This document shows, in pieces, positions 1 to 13,862 of a stretch of DNA of 64,000 nucleotides. The notes beneath the pieces are model-generated. The model did no database searches. It saw nothing but the letters and a program-made list of their open reading frames with translations, and was not told the DNA's origin. A program made the position numbers and the translations under genes. The stretch is from Loxodes magnus. Its lineage: Eukaryota > Ciliophora > Karyorelictea > Loxodida > Loxodidae. Location of the stretch: assembly GCA_946699065.1 (NCBI GenBank), contig CAMPDV010000149.1, positions 496,001 to 560,000 of the forward strand. The letters are read 5' to 3'. Within the stretch, counting starts at the first letter, position 1; every line of letters starts with the position of its first letter.

Positions 1-2354
1 TAAAAATATTTATCTTTGAATTACATACAACTGATGGAACGCTCTTTGCTTTCTTTTATAATAAAATGATATAAAAAGCCATAAAAATAAAAGAAGGATA
101 AAGGCTTTATATTAAAACTAAAATAAAGTTATAAAGTTTGCTTTTACTTAAATTAAAGCTAACAATTTTAATATTCTCTTTAATATTTCTTAATTATAAA
201 TAGTTTATTTATTTTATTTAATATTTTGCTAATTGCATTGTTTACAATATAATCCTCCGTATTTAAAAATTATTAATTTATAATATTTAAATTTTAATCT
301 ATTAAGGTTTATGTGATATTATCATTCTATTCCTTTAAATAAAGTTATATTCTGCCTAAGGTATCTTTACTCTTTATAAAAAATAAAATACTTATTTTAG
401 AATTTTAAACAGAGATTTTTACTTTTATGAAGCAGAAGTTTTAAAAGCCTTTAAAATTTTGTTTATGCTTACTCTAAAATGAAGTTATATTCTCATAATA
501 TTAAAAAATTTAGATAAGCTATTTACTTAATAATATGAAAAAAATTTCCAAGAATTAAGTTTAATAAGTTATTATTCAGTTAATTAATTATGGATAAAAG
601 AATAATATTTTATTAAAAAATAATCAAATTAGCTTAATTATTTTTATTCAAAATCTAAATCTCATACTATTATTACAATTGCTTTAGGCTAATTTTAGGA
701 ATATTATTTCTAAATCTTATATTATATTAAATAATGGCTAAATCATAATTTTTCAAATTTACTAGGGTAAATTTTTTAATTTTGCAGTGATTTGTGCTAT
801 TTCTGTAGAGTATATAAGTTGCAAAATGTAAAAATATTTTCATGGTTATAAAGTTTGTTGCTATTTAACTTCTAGATTTTATCTTAAGCTATTACTTAAA
901 ATAAAAGATTAAATTAATCTTAAAATAATAAATTTTATAATATAAAGATTAATAAGTTTCTATAGTGATTTTAAATAAAATTTACTAGTTATATAATGCA
1001 TAATGTATTTATGATTTATTTACTTAATTAAAATCAATTTTATAACAATTCTTATTTTATTTAGATATTTAGTATCTAGTAAATATTTCAAATATTTTTT
1101 AGTAATTTTAAAGTTAAAATTTGAAATAAATAAAACTTATTTTAGAAAAATAAAATAAAATAGCTTACCCGCTAATAAATATTTAAGAAAATATAAAAAA
1201 TTAATAATATAATATTTATTTAATTACTCTAGCTAATATTTTATAATAAAAATTAAGCATAAGTTATAATTAATAATTAAATAGTATTTTTAATATTTAT
1301 TTAAAGTTATTAATTTAATGAAATTATATTTCAAATTTTACTTTTACATTTTTATCTGCAATCAAATTTTTCAATTACTTAATTAAACATTTATTTATTT
1401 AAATTTTTTTTTTATTTTCGTTTAAAATAAAAAAATTTTATATTTAAGTTAGCAAATAAAAATTTATAAGTAAATAAATTATATTTGAAAATTTATTATT
1501 ATACCTTTTGCAACGTGAAAAACTAAGATAAAATGGAAATAATTTTGAATAAGCAAGATAACTAGCAATTATATTAAAATATTCATCTTATTTTATTACT
1601 TTTTGCTATAATTTTCTATAGATTTTATTCTAATTAATATTTTATAGTTGCTTGTAAAATTAATTTTAGAAAAAGCTAGAAAATGTAATTTACAAAACTT
1701 CTAAGTTTGAAATCTCTATTTTCATAAATACTCAATCTAAAACTACTACAATTTAATATAATTTTTTTTAAAGTATGAATCTTAGTTTGAATTGATCAAT
1801 GTCTGCTAATCAAGTAAAATTAATTGGCTCCTAACGGATTATTTTATTATTAAAAAAATATAGAAATTTATTCAATAAATGCAACTATTTTATCAGTTGA
1901 ACATATTTAAAGTTCTTATTAGCTAAAGTGTTTTAAAACTTTTTTAATTTAAAAAATTATAAATTTAAGGAAATATAATAGATTAATTAAATTTATTAAA
2001 GGATTTTAATTAATTTTTGTATAATTTCATATTACATATATTAATAATAAGATAATAAATTATTTCAGCTTTAGCAATTTAAAAATCTAATTTTAGTATA
2101 AATTTTATTATTTAATCACTTTAATATTATTAGGTTTTATTAAAAAATTAAATTTCTAAATTTAAACTTTATAAAATTAACTTGATTGAAAATTATTTTT
2201 TATTTAAATTAAATTATATATATTAGCTTATTTTATCTTAATTTTTTATATCTTTTTCATTTTTTTCTAAATTTTGAAGTGAAATATTATATTGCTTATC
2301 ACAAATATTTAAATTTATTTATTTGTAAATTTATTACTTGTAAATTAAGAAAAT
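1..2354. other. AT-rich spacer, no gene seen
   Basis: About 2.3 kb of very AT-rich DNA. I see no conserved protein motif in any frame read with TAA/TAG as Gln, and no recognisable RNA. Long TGA-free frames occur by chance in such DNA and were not counted as genes. Confidence 0.6.
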
Positions 2355-3929
2355 ATGGATCTCATTAATAGTGTGAGAACAAAAATATTTTTATTCTTAG
2401 TGATGTTTGCAATTGCTGTATTTTTTGTATAACTCTCTCTGAATTAAATTTGAAATTAAAATTCTTTTATCTAGCAATCTTAATCTTAAGAACTGGTATT
2501 TAAAAATAGTTCAATTACTTAGAGCTAATAAGTTCTTTAAATTCCATCTGAAGTACCTTATCTACCAAAATGAATTGAGTGAGAGTAAAATGGTTTTTCT
2601 CGAAATGATACTTATTGTAAAGTTTGGAATGAATTACCACGTATTGACTTATGAACTAAAGTTGGAGATGGATTTCTTGAATTATTGTTTAATCAACTAC
2701 TACCAACTGTTGATATGTTTTGACCACTTTGCATAGGAAAAGTTGTTATTATTTCAGAATACTAAGCAAATAACAAAACTCTTAATGCACTTAATGCATT
2801 AAATAAGACATATTCTTCTATTGTCAATTTAGTATTAGTAGATTTTTCTTCTGTTGAGAAGTTTATGCCAGGAAAAATGCATAACAGTTAAAAAAAACCA
2901 TCAAAACTTTATGATTTTTAACAGTATTTAAGTTTTATATCAGATGAAACAGTTGAAGATGAAACTTAAATTATTGCAACGATTGACTGTGACTCTGCTT
3001 TTCTCACACCTGTTTTACCAAGAGATCTTCTAGATTCATAAAACAAAATAATTGTAAAAGGATTGTTTGAATATAAAAAACTTTTTGAAAAATCAAGTAG
3101 TCTTTTGCTAAGACCTTTAGAGTGTAAGCATAAAGCTAATTTTATGTCCTTTTTTCCCGTTATGTGATGAAAAGATTCTATAATCTCTTTACGTAAATAA
3201 ATGATAATGATAACAAAATCTGATAATATTACATAAGCTTTCAGCAGATATGCAATCTCATAATATTCTTAATTTGACCTTATATTAAATTATGTTATAA
3301 ATAAAGAAGCAGATCGTTATAAACTAATAAGGATTAATTATTTTGAAGATTAAAACTTGAAATATCCTCATCTTGCTGGGCATGGATTTAAATTATAATC
3401 TCCATTTCCATATATGATAGAAGCACTTTGTCATACTTTTTAATTTCCATCTGAGTGAATGAATCTTTGTGAAAAATATAAAGGAAAATTTCATCATATA
3501 ATATTTTCATTTGACGTAGGCCATAGTTTGAAATAAAACTATTCTGTTATTGAAAGAACTAAAGCAACTTAAAAAAGATATTATTTTGTTTAATAATTTC
3601 TTGGTTAGCATTGCTAATTCAATAAAACATTAATGACAACACCTCCTGCATGTGCAACATGAACTTTGGCTCGTTTCAAATTTCCGGAATATCTGACATA
3701 ATATATCAAATTTATGAACTATACAGTACCATCCAATCTAATATAACCTTTAACCTTTTATAATTTATTTATAGGGCTAAAATAAAATAATATTTTTAAA
3801 GATTATAAGTATATTATTATAAAATTTCCTTTTTAGCACATTTTTATTCTCCCTTTTAGATTAATTAATTTCAAACTTAAATGTTTTATCGTATTAATTA
3901 ATAGATTTATATTCTTCTAATGTTTTTGA
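2355..3929 (+). CDS. Type II membrane protein, possible Golgi-type glycosyltransferase
   Basis: The protein is about 524 aa when TAA/TAG are read as Gln and TGA as Trp. It opens with a short N-tail and one hydrophobic stretch at about residues 10-26 (FLFLVMFAIAVFF), typical of a signal anchor. Several N-x-S/T sites follow. Around residue 200 there is a 'TIDCDSAF' stretch with a DxD-like pair, which in many glycosyltransferases binds the nucleotide-sugar metal ion. No family was recognised with certainty. The frame stays open from ATG 2355 to TGA 3927-3929, but the last 40-50 codons (after about 3785) look like spacer, so the real end may be earlier. A Golgi luminal enzyme is an inference from the anchor plus the DxD. 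Confidence 0.6.
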
Positions 3930-6082
3930 TTTCTTTCTCATTTATTTCTTTGCAAAAAGTTTATAAATCTATTTTATCTCTTTTCTGTTTTTTATTTGAT
4001 TATTATTAAGATTTTTTATAAAATTATTATTTTCTTTATTTTAGTTTTCTCCTTTTATTGGTAAAAAATATTTTTCAATAAATGTATTTATTTTTATTAC
4101 CTAATATAATAAAAACTTTAAAGTATTTTATTGAAAGATAAAGTTCTATTATGCATACTTATGTCATTCTAATTATTTAAATTAATAATGCTTATAAAAT
4201 ATTATTTTTTATAAATTTATTTAAAACTTAAGTTTGTGCAAATAAACAATATTATTCTAAATTTTATTTTTTAAGCATTTTCAATAATTAATGAATCTTA
4301 TAATGATGAAATCACATTATTAAAGTTTTAGCTTTGATAAAAATGATAGCTCAATTTAATTTTTTCTCTTATATTTGTATGATAAACTTCATTATTTAAT
4401 TTAAATATTTTTCTCTTGCAATGCTCTTACCTTCAAATAGTTTTGAGTATATCTTAGTATGTTTACCTTATAAAAGTTGTATACTTTTATTATTTTTTAT
4501 TTTATAAAATAATTTGAGAAAATTTAATATTTCAAACCAATTAATTCTTTTGTAGTCTTATTTCAATTTTAATTATTTATAACAGTAACTTTTAAGAAGA
4601 GAATCTTTTTATTTTACTCTAAATTTTAATAATTCAAAGTATAAAATTTAAAAATTCTACATTATCTTAATTTGAGAATATAAGGATTTTAACAGTAAGT
4701 TATTTAAAAAAAGTTTTGATTATGTTCTATTTTCTTTATTTTCTATTATAAATACTTTAACTAGTAAATCTTTATATTTCATATACAGAAATTTCTCTAA
4801 AGTAAATAAAAATAAATTACTGTCTTTGAATATTTTTATTAAATGATAATAAAATTTTAATATTTAAGAAAATTTTAATAATTTTGCAAAGAACAGAGTA
4901 TTAGAATGTTATAAAAAATATTAAAGAAACATAATTTTCTATTACATTTAAAAACGAAGTGATGTTAATGCTTTAATATTTAAGACAAATTTTTCTATTT
5001 TTAGTTAATTTTTGGATAATGTTTACAATTTTAGTTATCAATAAATATTTGGAATTTACGAATTTAAGAATTTACTTTCTTAAGTTAGCTAAAACAGAAT
5101 TATAGTGACTTTCAATAATTATTCTAAAAGCATAAGAGATTTAAATGCTAATCTCTTTTATATTTTTAAATTTAAGAATAGCCTCATTTTTATATCTTTA
5201 TGTGCTTTATTTTATTTTCTCAAAACTAAATGTATCTTTTTATTTCCATTTTAATTATTTATTTAAAGGATAATTAGAAGTTACCAAAACAAATATAAAT
5301 AGCAATTTTAAGTTAAAATTTAGATTTTTTACAATAGATTCTTTAGATATTTTATTAATTTTTGAATCTGAAAAGCAAAAGCATTAAATTAATAAATACA
5401 GTTACTATTTTAATAGATAAATAAATATTAGAAAATATAATTACTCAAGAGTTGAAAGCATTCTTATTTATGATTAAAAGATTTATTCCAACTACTTTAT
5501 TTATTCCTTTTACTCAAAATTTTGCAACTTAAAATTTGATGTTTTTAGATAATTTTGCTAAGAGTTTATTAAAAATTTTAATAAGGCTTATTTAAATAAT
5601 TAAAAAATGTAATAAAAAGTAAAAATATTAATTTAAACTTAAATTATTCTCTATTATTATAATTCAATTCTGCTATTATTCTATAAGATAACTTTTTATT
5701 GCTTCTTGTGATACATTTTTGTTAAGCACAGTTCTTAATACTTTTTTATTTGCATTTTTAGCTTCTATTTGTTAGTTAAAGAGACTTAAATACTTAGTGT
5801 AATAACTTAAAAATAAAGCAGTTATTTTATTAGAAAATTGTCTTTGCAAAAGCAAAGATATTAAGAGTTATTATTAGAATTAAATCATTTCAAAACGCTA
5901 GCTTTCTTTGCTTCTCTTTTAACTCAAAGGGTATAGGAATTTTTAGTAATTAAGATTAGAAGTATAATTAGTTTGGTAAGTTTAAAAAATAAAAGGATGA
6001 ATATATTAAATAATATAAGAGTAAATATAAACATATGTTTGTTAAAGGAAAATTATACAAATTTTAGAAGTTTAACGTTCAC
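3930..6082. other. AT-rich spacer
   Basis: About 2.1 kb with no supported gene. Its right end is the 3' flank of the minus-strand EF-hand-like gene. Confidence 0.55.
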
Positions 6083-6769
6083 TCAATTATTTCTCTCAAA
6101 TACTAAACTCTTTCTTGCACATATCTTCTTACTAATATTTCTTAAACCAGAGGGAGAAGTAAGATCAATACCTTAATCTGCGAGTTTTTGGATTTTGTCC
6201 ATGAATTCTTCTATTTGCAAATTATCCTTTCCTTTATATAATATATTGAAAAAGCATTTTTCTATTCTTGTATTCATTTTCCTTCAGTTTTGCTAATTTT
6301 TGGTAATCAGAACAAGGTCATTATCATTTGGAAAAATTTGAGAGCAACATTTGGGAATAATTTCTATAAACAAATGTAATAAATTAGCTATAAGTTCCTT
6401 TGCTTGAGTATAGGTCATATTTCCTGTACATCCATTATCTTAAATTAGAAAGTAAAAATATGCTCTTTCCCTAGGAGTTGTATTCTAGCTTAATGCTATT
6501 CCTCACGTCATAAGAGTTTTTAAACTAAATTATTCTTTAATTCTCTATTGTTAATAATAGGCTAACTCATAATTGTATTTCATATCTAGCATTTTAAGTG
6601 ACATTTCAAGCTAGCTCTGAGTTTAATTACCATGATAAGAAAATCTTTTAAAGGTTAAGTAAATTTCCTCAGGAGATATATGAGAGTAGCCTAGAGCAGT
6701 TTCTGCTTTGCACAATAAGATTTCTTCTTATGTCAGATATATTTGTCTGCTTTCCGCACAACAGTTCAT
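6083..6769 (-). CDS. EF-hand-like small protein (ciliate type)
   Basis: A 228-aa protein with start ATG at 6767-6769 and stop TGA at 6083-6085. The N-terminus is MNCC, so lipidation on cysteines is possible, but there is no Gly2. The first third, 'LTQEEI...GYSHISPEEIYLTFKRF', resembles the helical start of calcineurin-B/recoverin-like proteins, which are common in ciliates. The expected calcium loops are poor: the segment around 'FLIQDNGCTG' keeps only part of a D-x-D/N-x-G loop. It may therefore be a degenerate EF-hand protein that no longer binds calcium well. An open reading frame seen on the opposite strand here under the standard code is an antisense shadow. The 3' end is supported by the drop to hydrophobic, AT-driven sequence beyond the TGA. 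Confidence 0.6.
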
Positions 6770-8738
6770 TATAAATTACCCTTATTTTGAGTTTAATAAA
6801 TAGTAGATTATAAAAATTAAACTATTAACTTAAATAAACAAGTTAATAGCTAATAGTTTATTTTAATTAAACTCTCTATTTTACGGATTATTCACATCGT
6901 TTTAATATTTATTACTAAAACGCCTAGTCAACTCTTCTTTAACTTACTCTTAAATAACTATTCACCATTCCTGCTTTCTCCCTTCTGTAATCTAGTTGAA
7001 ATATTTTAGCTTGCTTCTTAAAGAACATCAGATTAAAATAAGTTAAGAATTAAGTAAAATTAATTAAAAAAACTATATTAAAAATTATTATTCATAAAGG
7101 AGGAAAAGTTTAAAGATAAAGATGAGTATCACTGCATTTACTAGTGGTAAATTATTTATAATATCTTCTTAATAGATTTTTCTAATTTTCGCTTGATAAT
7201 TTATTATTTTCTATGATGTCTGTTTTTCCAACTTAAATTCTTAATTTATTTTAAAATACAAAATTATTAAAAATCTTATTTAACAAAAGCTATGGCTTAA
7301 TTAAAATAGTCATTGTAAATTAGATTAAAAGCTTCCATCAAATTTGATTATAACTTTATAATTATTTAATTAATTATAATTCCTTATGCATAATAAATTA
7401 TATAAAGCTTGGCTATTGCTCAGTAGGAGTTATTTTCTATATTAACAAGAATTCAACGCTAGTAATAACACATTAATTTTATATTTTTAGTAAGTTCAAA
7501 TTTAAAAATTAATTGCTTAGTAGTTCAAAGTAATTCTAGTATATCCTTTTTTCTTTTTAATTAAATAGTAAGTCTTTTATTACTATTTTGCTACCACTCT
7601 TAAAATTATGCTACATTTCATCAATACCATTGATAGAAAATTAATTCCTCTTTATTTGGAGAAATTTGGGAAATAAATAATTTATTAAGTTTTTTAAGAT
7701 AGCTTAAAAAGAATAAAGAGAAAGTAATTTTAGTAATTTAATTCAAAATTTATAAATACCATTTAACTTATTTTTTGGGAGATTATTCTTTTATTCCGAA
7801 CTTATTAAAAAAAACCTGGAAGAATAAAAAAAGAGTTGATGAATAAACATAAAATAAGATGATATTGTGCATAATCTCCTTTATTATTATAACTAATTTT
7901 TTCACTTTTTTAATCTAAATAAAGATAAAATGAAGATTATTTTAATAAAATATTATATCATTTATATTTGCTTAAATTATCCAATACCTTTAATATAAAC
8001 TTTCATAGTTCTAACATACATTTTAGTAATATAATTCAAGTTTGAATGCTTTTATAATTTATTATCTTTATCTTTTTATTATCTTTATTTGTACTTTTTC
8101 AATTTTTTTATGTGCTTATCATATATAAATCTTTTTTAAGTTTTAGCAGCATCACTCCTTTTTAGCAAAATTTCTAGTTTTTTTCTCTAAAATTAAATAA
8201 TTTAAGATTGGCATTATATTCAAAATTTTCTTAGTGAGTATTCATTATGAATACAACAAAAATATCTTTCTTAATTTCAAATTTTCAATTCCGGTTTCTC
8301 CATCAAAGTCATAACATCAAATAAACTAATTTTCCCTTTAAAAAATCAATTTTGGGATCTAACTAAATCTTAAAAAGGCAAGTTTATATAGCATATTTAA
8401 ATAAAAGGCAAAATATCTATTTTTTTAATTATCTCTAAGTTTCAAATTTAATTATCCTTTTGATTCTGAGAAATAATCATTACACTTATCTTATTTAGCA
8501 TTTATTAATAATTACTATGCTTTCTTAGTATCTTATTGGAATATTCCTATTTTTGATTTAATGAAGGGGCTTAGTGATAATAGATTAAAATAGAGATTTA
8601 GCTTAGCTTAATGTATTTAAATAATGTGTTTTGCTAATATAGGGTTCTGCATAAAGGTATAAATAATTATATCTTTATATATGTTTCTTTTTCAGAAATT
8701 CAAAAGGCTTCTAAAAGGAAGTTATTGTATTATAAAAA
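6770..8738. other. AT-rich spacer
   Basis: Nearly 2 kb between divergently placed genes. No conserved coding sequence, RNA gene or repeat was recognised. Confidence 0.55.
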
Positions 8739-9077
8739 ATGGCAGAAGATGAACTTGATGAATTGGTAACAGAAGAATTAGCTGGATTCATAAAGCAAGC
8801 AATTGAAGCAGTTTTAGGACAAGAATCTTTGACCTTTTAAGCAGATAAAGTTAATTCCTGGTGCGAACAAATAATAGATTTTTGTCTGAAAGAGTTGTTG
8901 AAACAAGGAAAGCCATATAAGTATATCGTGACCTGCATTATTTAGTAGAGAAATGGAGCTGGATTGCATACTGCTGCCACTAGCTACTGAAACAATACAA
9001 CTGATGGTCTAAGTAGTATTACATTAGATGCAGCTAACCTTTGGTGTATTGTCACGATATTTGCTATGAGAATTTGA
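8739..9077 (+). CDS. DYNLT: Dynein light chain, Tctex1/DYNLT family
   Basis: A 112-aa protein, the normal length for DYNLT1-type chains. Tctex1 chains dimerise on the dynein intermediate chain and couple cytoplasmic and axonemal dynein to cargo. The whole family signature is present: 'KPYKYIVTCIIQQ', then 'NGAGLHTA', then 'SYWNNTTDG', and a C-terminal 'CIVTIFAMRI'. The Trp in 'SYW' is encoded by TGA and the 'QQ' by TAG TAG; both positions fit the family, so the gene also proves the genetic code. The stop is TGA 9075-9077. There is no intron. The neighbours are unrelated. Confidence 0.96.
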
Positions 9078-9645
9078 ATTTTTATTTTATATCATTTATC
9101 ATTTATTCATTACTTGCTCCTTTGAAGTTCCTTTTATTATTAGCAGCAGTTACGAAATCTATAATTATCATTATGTATTTTAGTCATAGAAAAAAAAGAC
9201 AAAGCTTAATAAATAAAAAACAAACAGTTTCATTTGCTTTAATTCTAATTATTTTAATTAAAACTAATTCTACAATCTAATGTAGTCAAAGATAAATACT
9301 ATTTAGTATATTAAACTATTTCAAATTTAACTAAATAAGCAAATTCTATAGCTACAAAGCTTTCAAAGTATATTAAGATTAAAAGATATAGCCAGCATAC
9401 TTAAACCAGCTATTTTTATATTTTATGAATCTCGTAATTTTTGTATTTTGCAGTTTCTTAATAATAATGTTATCTTATTTAAACTAAAGATAAATAGAAA
9501 GAAAAGGATTAGCTTACTAAATTATTAATAACTACATTGAAATTTTTTAATTTAAAATATTAAAGGTTATTATAAAATGATTGGAGGCTTTGTTTTAGAT
9601 ATGAACAAATTTAATTATATAATATTTGTTATTAAAAGAATTTAA
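9078..9645. other. AT-rich spacer between converging genes
   Basis: No gene seen. It contains no in-frame stop for the OTU gene that arrives from the right on the minus strand (see that entry). Confidence 0.5.
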
Positions 9646-10578
9646 TTAAAAATAATACAAATCTGTGTTTGGATCGGACTGCGCCTACTACCCTAACATT
9701 AATAAAATTAAGTCAGCATCATCTCCAACCATACTAAAAGCTTCAACAGCTTGCTCTAAAGTATAGCCTGCTCTCAATGCTGCTTAAATTGAAGAAGCCA
9801 TTCCTTACATTTCTTCTGATTCTTTTACTGCTGCAGCTTCTAGTTCTTTAAGCAAGGTTTCTCTTGATTCCATCATTTATTTTCACTCTTTTTTAATTTA
9901 AAGTCCTTATTTTTCTAATTCTCCAGGCAAAGAATCAACAGGTTGAAAATCTTTTGTTCTAAGTGATTCATAGTGACTATTTCCTCTATACAATAGTTTA
10001 AGTGGAGATATAAATCTCAATTAATTTTCTTAAAACGTTTTCATTTTAGTTAGTTTTTCCTAAGCTGAATTGCTTTTTTAATCTATTTTATCGAATTTGT
10101 ATATTTCTATTGGTCTATTATACAATTCACTTAATGCTTATATTTCTATATTATCTCCTCATATTCCATCTTTTTATTTAAACTGCAGGTATTAATCAAA
10201 GTTGCCTGTGACGAATTGTTTAAAAAATTCTCTTTGAAAATTTAAGTAGTCAACACAAAATTTTCTTACTAGAGCATAATTTTCTTAGTTTCCATATATT
10301 TAGTCTGATATAGATCTAAATAAACAATTTCCATCCCCCTTTATTTTAATTACTACGTAGGCATTTTCTTCAAATATTTCTATTTTCTTCTCTTAAACTT
10401 ACTATATGCTATTACACTCTTCTAATGGAATTACAATGTCAGTATTAAAAGGGATTCAATCCTCTTAGTTAACCAACTTGAGATAGTTTCCTGCTATTGA
10501 TTCAATTCTACTTAAAAGTCAATCACCTGATTTAGTTTAGAATTTAACTTGCTAGTTTATATATCATTTAGATTCCAT
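9646..10578 (-). CDS. OTU-family deubiquitinase with C-terminal UBA-like domain
   Basis: The frame from ATG 10578 encodes about 310 aa. An OTU cysteine-protease domain lies at about residues 75-225, with the Asp/Cys motif 'KGDGNCLFRSI' (catalytic Cys) and the His motif 'YRGNSHYESL'. OTU enzymes cut ubiquitin chains. A linker follows, and then a helical UBA-like segment, 'ALRAGYTLEQAVEAF...', near residues 265-300, which would bind ubiquitin. OTU and tail share one frame; the TGA in 'KKEWKQ' must be Trp for this. After the UBA-like part there is no in-frame TGA for more than 250 bases, so the end given here (first in-frame TAA) is a guess. An unseen intron, or TAA used as stop, could explain it. 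Confidence 0.83.
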
Positions 10579-12057
10579 GATATGATTTAAAGAAATTAAG
10601 AGAAACTCTATTAGTAAACATATAAACTAAAATATTCTTTTATAAATATTAAAATCTGGCATCTACACTCTTATTTTACTCCAAAACTAAATAATTTCTT
10701 TTATAATTCATAATATATTTGCATCTTTATTAGGAGCAAATTCTTAAGAAATCCTATTAATTTCGTATTAGGATAAAGATAATTACTTACCGAATGATTT
10801 TTAAATTTTAGAAATACTTAAAACAATAATACTTAGAATAAATCCCTCAATTTATTGATTCATTGGTAAAAATAGAAAATAAACTTTCTTAGCTTATATT
10901 AATCTTATCTAAAGCTTCTTCTCTATTTACCTTAATTTAATAAATTTTGATAAGCTGCAGTCATATAATTTCTATCATATTAATGTAGATTTTTTTAATG
11001 TAATAGCATCTATAATAAAGTATTTGCTTTTAAATTAATCTTTTATCTGCTTAATGTAATTAATAGGTTAATATTTTCCTTAACTTAATCTTATAACTTA
11101 CATGCACCTAAAGATAGAATATTTGATTATTCTTATTAACTTTTTCTATATTAAAGTAAATCTGAAGATAATTGCTAAGTTTAATAATTTAAACTATTTC
11201 ATTAATTATTCATATAGTTCCTCAGCATTACTTTATAAATCCTTAAGCATTCTCTTTTTAATGTTTAAGTAGATTTATATTTTGATATATAGTACAAATT
11301 AAAAATCCTCATTTTAGAATTTCAAGTACTCTTCTATATGAAACAATTCTTTACAGAACTAATAATCTTAATAATTAGTCATAAAATTGAAGTTTTAGAA
11401 TAAACAGTAACTTTTGATTAAGACATTTTTCTAGGTTGTAGTGATATACTTAAATTGATTATAGCTTCATTTATATAAAATTTTAAATATGATTAACTTC
11501 ATTTCAATTATTAGTAACTAGTTGCTTATAAATTCTAAAATGCATCTATTATTAATCAAGTAATTTGTCTATATAAAATTGCTTGAATAAATACCAAATT
11601 AAAATACTAATACATAGATTTTTAGTTCCCTTATTTACTTTAAAATTTATCTCAGATAAATAAAAACTAAACTTACCTAAAGTTAGAAGTAAATTATTTT
11701 ATTGCTAATATAGTTTATCTTCTGTACTTCAAATACTCCCTAATGAATTTATTTACTTAAAGTTCTAAATGAAACAATGAATAAGAGAATTTATAGATAA
11801 TTAGCATATTTATATATTTTTATTTAAGGTGAAATATACTTTATTATTGCTTTACTTTTTAATATAATTTCTTACTCACAAGGAAAGATTAACTTCTGCT
11901 TTAAATTCTTAATTTTCTTAGAAGATTAATCTAAATGAGAAGAAATGCTTATTATTCAAATGTAATATTTTGTTGAAAGGAAATGTTTTAAGGAGTAATT
12001 AGAGTGATGCTTTATGAAAGAGCTGAAATTTAATAGTTATGGGTATAATATTTTACA
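10579..12057. other. AT-rich spacer
   Basis: About 1.5 kb. No gene, RNA or repeat was recognised. Confidence 0.5.
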
Positions 12058-12723
12058 TCAATAAATTCTAGATAATCTATAACTCAATTCTTTTAAAGGG
12101 TTCAATAATGCTAAAAGCTCTTCAGCACTTCTCCAATACTTTTTTGCTATTTCATAAGCTGTTTATCCTTCATTATCCTTAATGTTTCTATTTGCTCCAT
12201 TCAGCACTAAAATATGGCAAGAGTCAATATCGCCTTTAAAAGCAGCAATGTGCAAAGGAGTTTATTCGAAGCTTGATTCTTGAATATTCAATTTTGCGTT
12301 TTTTCGTATTAGCAAATCAACAATTTTTAATTATTTAAAATAAACTGCGCTATGCAGTAAAGTTCAATTTTAGTCATTAAGTGGAAAATCAACTGGAAGT
12401 CCAACTTATAAGTGGTTCTGAAATTCTTGGAATTTTCCTTCATTTATACATTTCGATAATTTATCCTATAAAGGTTTTCACATAATTAGATCTTTCTCCT
12501 CTATAATTATCTTATTATCTTCTCTTTTGCTAATAGAGCTTACTTCATCTAAAATAGTTTACTCTTAATTATCTTTTTAAGATTTTTTTCCTTCTAATAT
12601 AGATGGAGTAGGACTTTTGTGCATTTCAGTTTCATATTATTAATATTTTCCTTTTCTGGATTTCATTGGATCGTTTATTGCAAATCCTGATACTTTTGAA
12701 TAACAAAATTAGCAATTTCCCAT
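12058..12723 (-). CDS. Ankyrin-repeat protein with acylation signal
   Basis: A 221-aa protein from ATG 12723 to TGA 12058-12060. It begins MGNCQFC: Gly2 fits N-myristoylation and the adjacent cysteines fit palmitoylation, so membrane anchoring is likely. A charged, Gln-rich linker runs to about residue 85. Two to three ankyrin repeats follow, seen as 'NWTLLHSAVYF', 'QTPLHIAAFKGD', 'LVLNGANRNIKDNEG' and 'QTAYEIAKKYW'. Ankyrin repeats bind partner proteins; no enzymatic domain is present. It is probably a membrane-tethered adaptor, but its partner is unknown. The Trp of 'NWTLLH' is TGA and the Gln of 'QTPLH' is TAA. Confidence 0.88.
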
Positions 12724-13862
12724 TATTTAAATCTTAAATTTAAATCTAAGATAAAAATACCTTACAAATACAATTTTTACTTTTAATAAATACCTTTCTT
12801 AGTCTCTTTCTAATCTTTTCCTTACAATGTAGAACATTTATTGACAATGTCCTTTTTAAACCTTCATTTATTTTGCTTTTTTAAATGATTTCACTTTCTC
12901 TTGTACCTCAACAATAAAAAAGTACTTAAAAAATAAAAATATTAGATGACTTAAATATAAGTAGAGTATTTTAATAAAATAATACTAAGACAATAGAGGT
13001 TATATATTATTAACTATAAGTATAGAGTGATAAACTTATATTTCTACTTATTTTATTATTATTTAAAATATTGCTATTAAGTTAAACTTCCTAATACTTT
13101 TATAATTAAAGCTATATAATTATTAGCTTAGCAATTGGAAAAGTATATGCTTATGGAGCTATTTAAATATAATTTTTTATATTAGATTATTAAATATTTT
13201 AGATAGAACATAATTTTTTCACTTAAGCCTAATTTCTGAATGTTCTTACTGTTTATTTATTATGGTATACATTTTTTCAAGCATTAATAATCTAATGCAA
13301 CTTTTTAAATGAATAGCATATTTTAAACTAAAGCTATAAAATTATTAATTTAATATCAGATTAAATTTTAGAAGAAGCTAGTTTTTTTTCTTAGTTTTAA
13401 ATAATATATTCAAAAATTATTGGACACATAAGTTATATAATTTTAACTATAAAAAGAGATAAAAATAGCAGCATCATTTTAATAAAGAAAATAAATGTTA
13501 TATTAGTAAGAATAGGCTCAGATGCTAGTATTAATACTCTATTAATGTCTTCTATTGCTTAAATAAGTAATTTAAATAGCAATCATTTACTATTACTATT
13601 TATCCTATATTTTGAATTTTACTTACCGCTTTATTGAGTTCAGTCACTATTACTATAATTATTTTATCTTAAATCTTCAGAACTTTGATGTTTTCTTGTC
13701 TAATAGCTTTATTATGTTAGATTTGATCTGTAAGCAATATGTAAGATTTGTTGTGAAATTAATTTAATTGCTAAAGTGAGAATTGTTAGTAATTAGGAAT
13801 AAGAAATTCTAAAATTAAGAGGTTTTAATATTTAGTACTCAGTAGTTTGTTATAATAAAAAG
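12724..13862. other. AT-rich spacer between divergent genes
   Basis: The roughly 1.1 kb shared upstream region of the ankyrin gene (minus) and the CPBP gene (plus). No gene seen. Confidence 0.5.

Noticed and set aside
5973-6176. Standard-code ORF on the plus strand (67 aa)
   Set aside because: It lies antisense to the 3' part and flank of the minus-strand EF-hand-like gene, and its sequence is composition-driven.
9041-9280. Plus-strand ORF overlapping the end of the Tctex1 gene
   Set aside because: It starts in another frame inside the Tctex1 coding sequence and runs into AT-rich spacer; no conserved motif.
9661-9720. tRNA-like look of the GC-richer block at the end of the OTU gene
   Set aside because: No acceptor, anticodon and T-arm arrangement could be folded; it is the coding end of the UBA-like tail.
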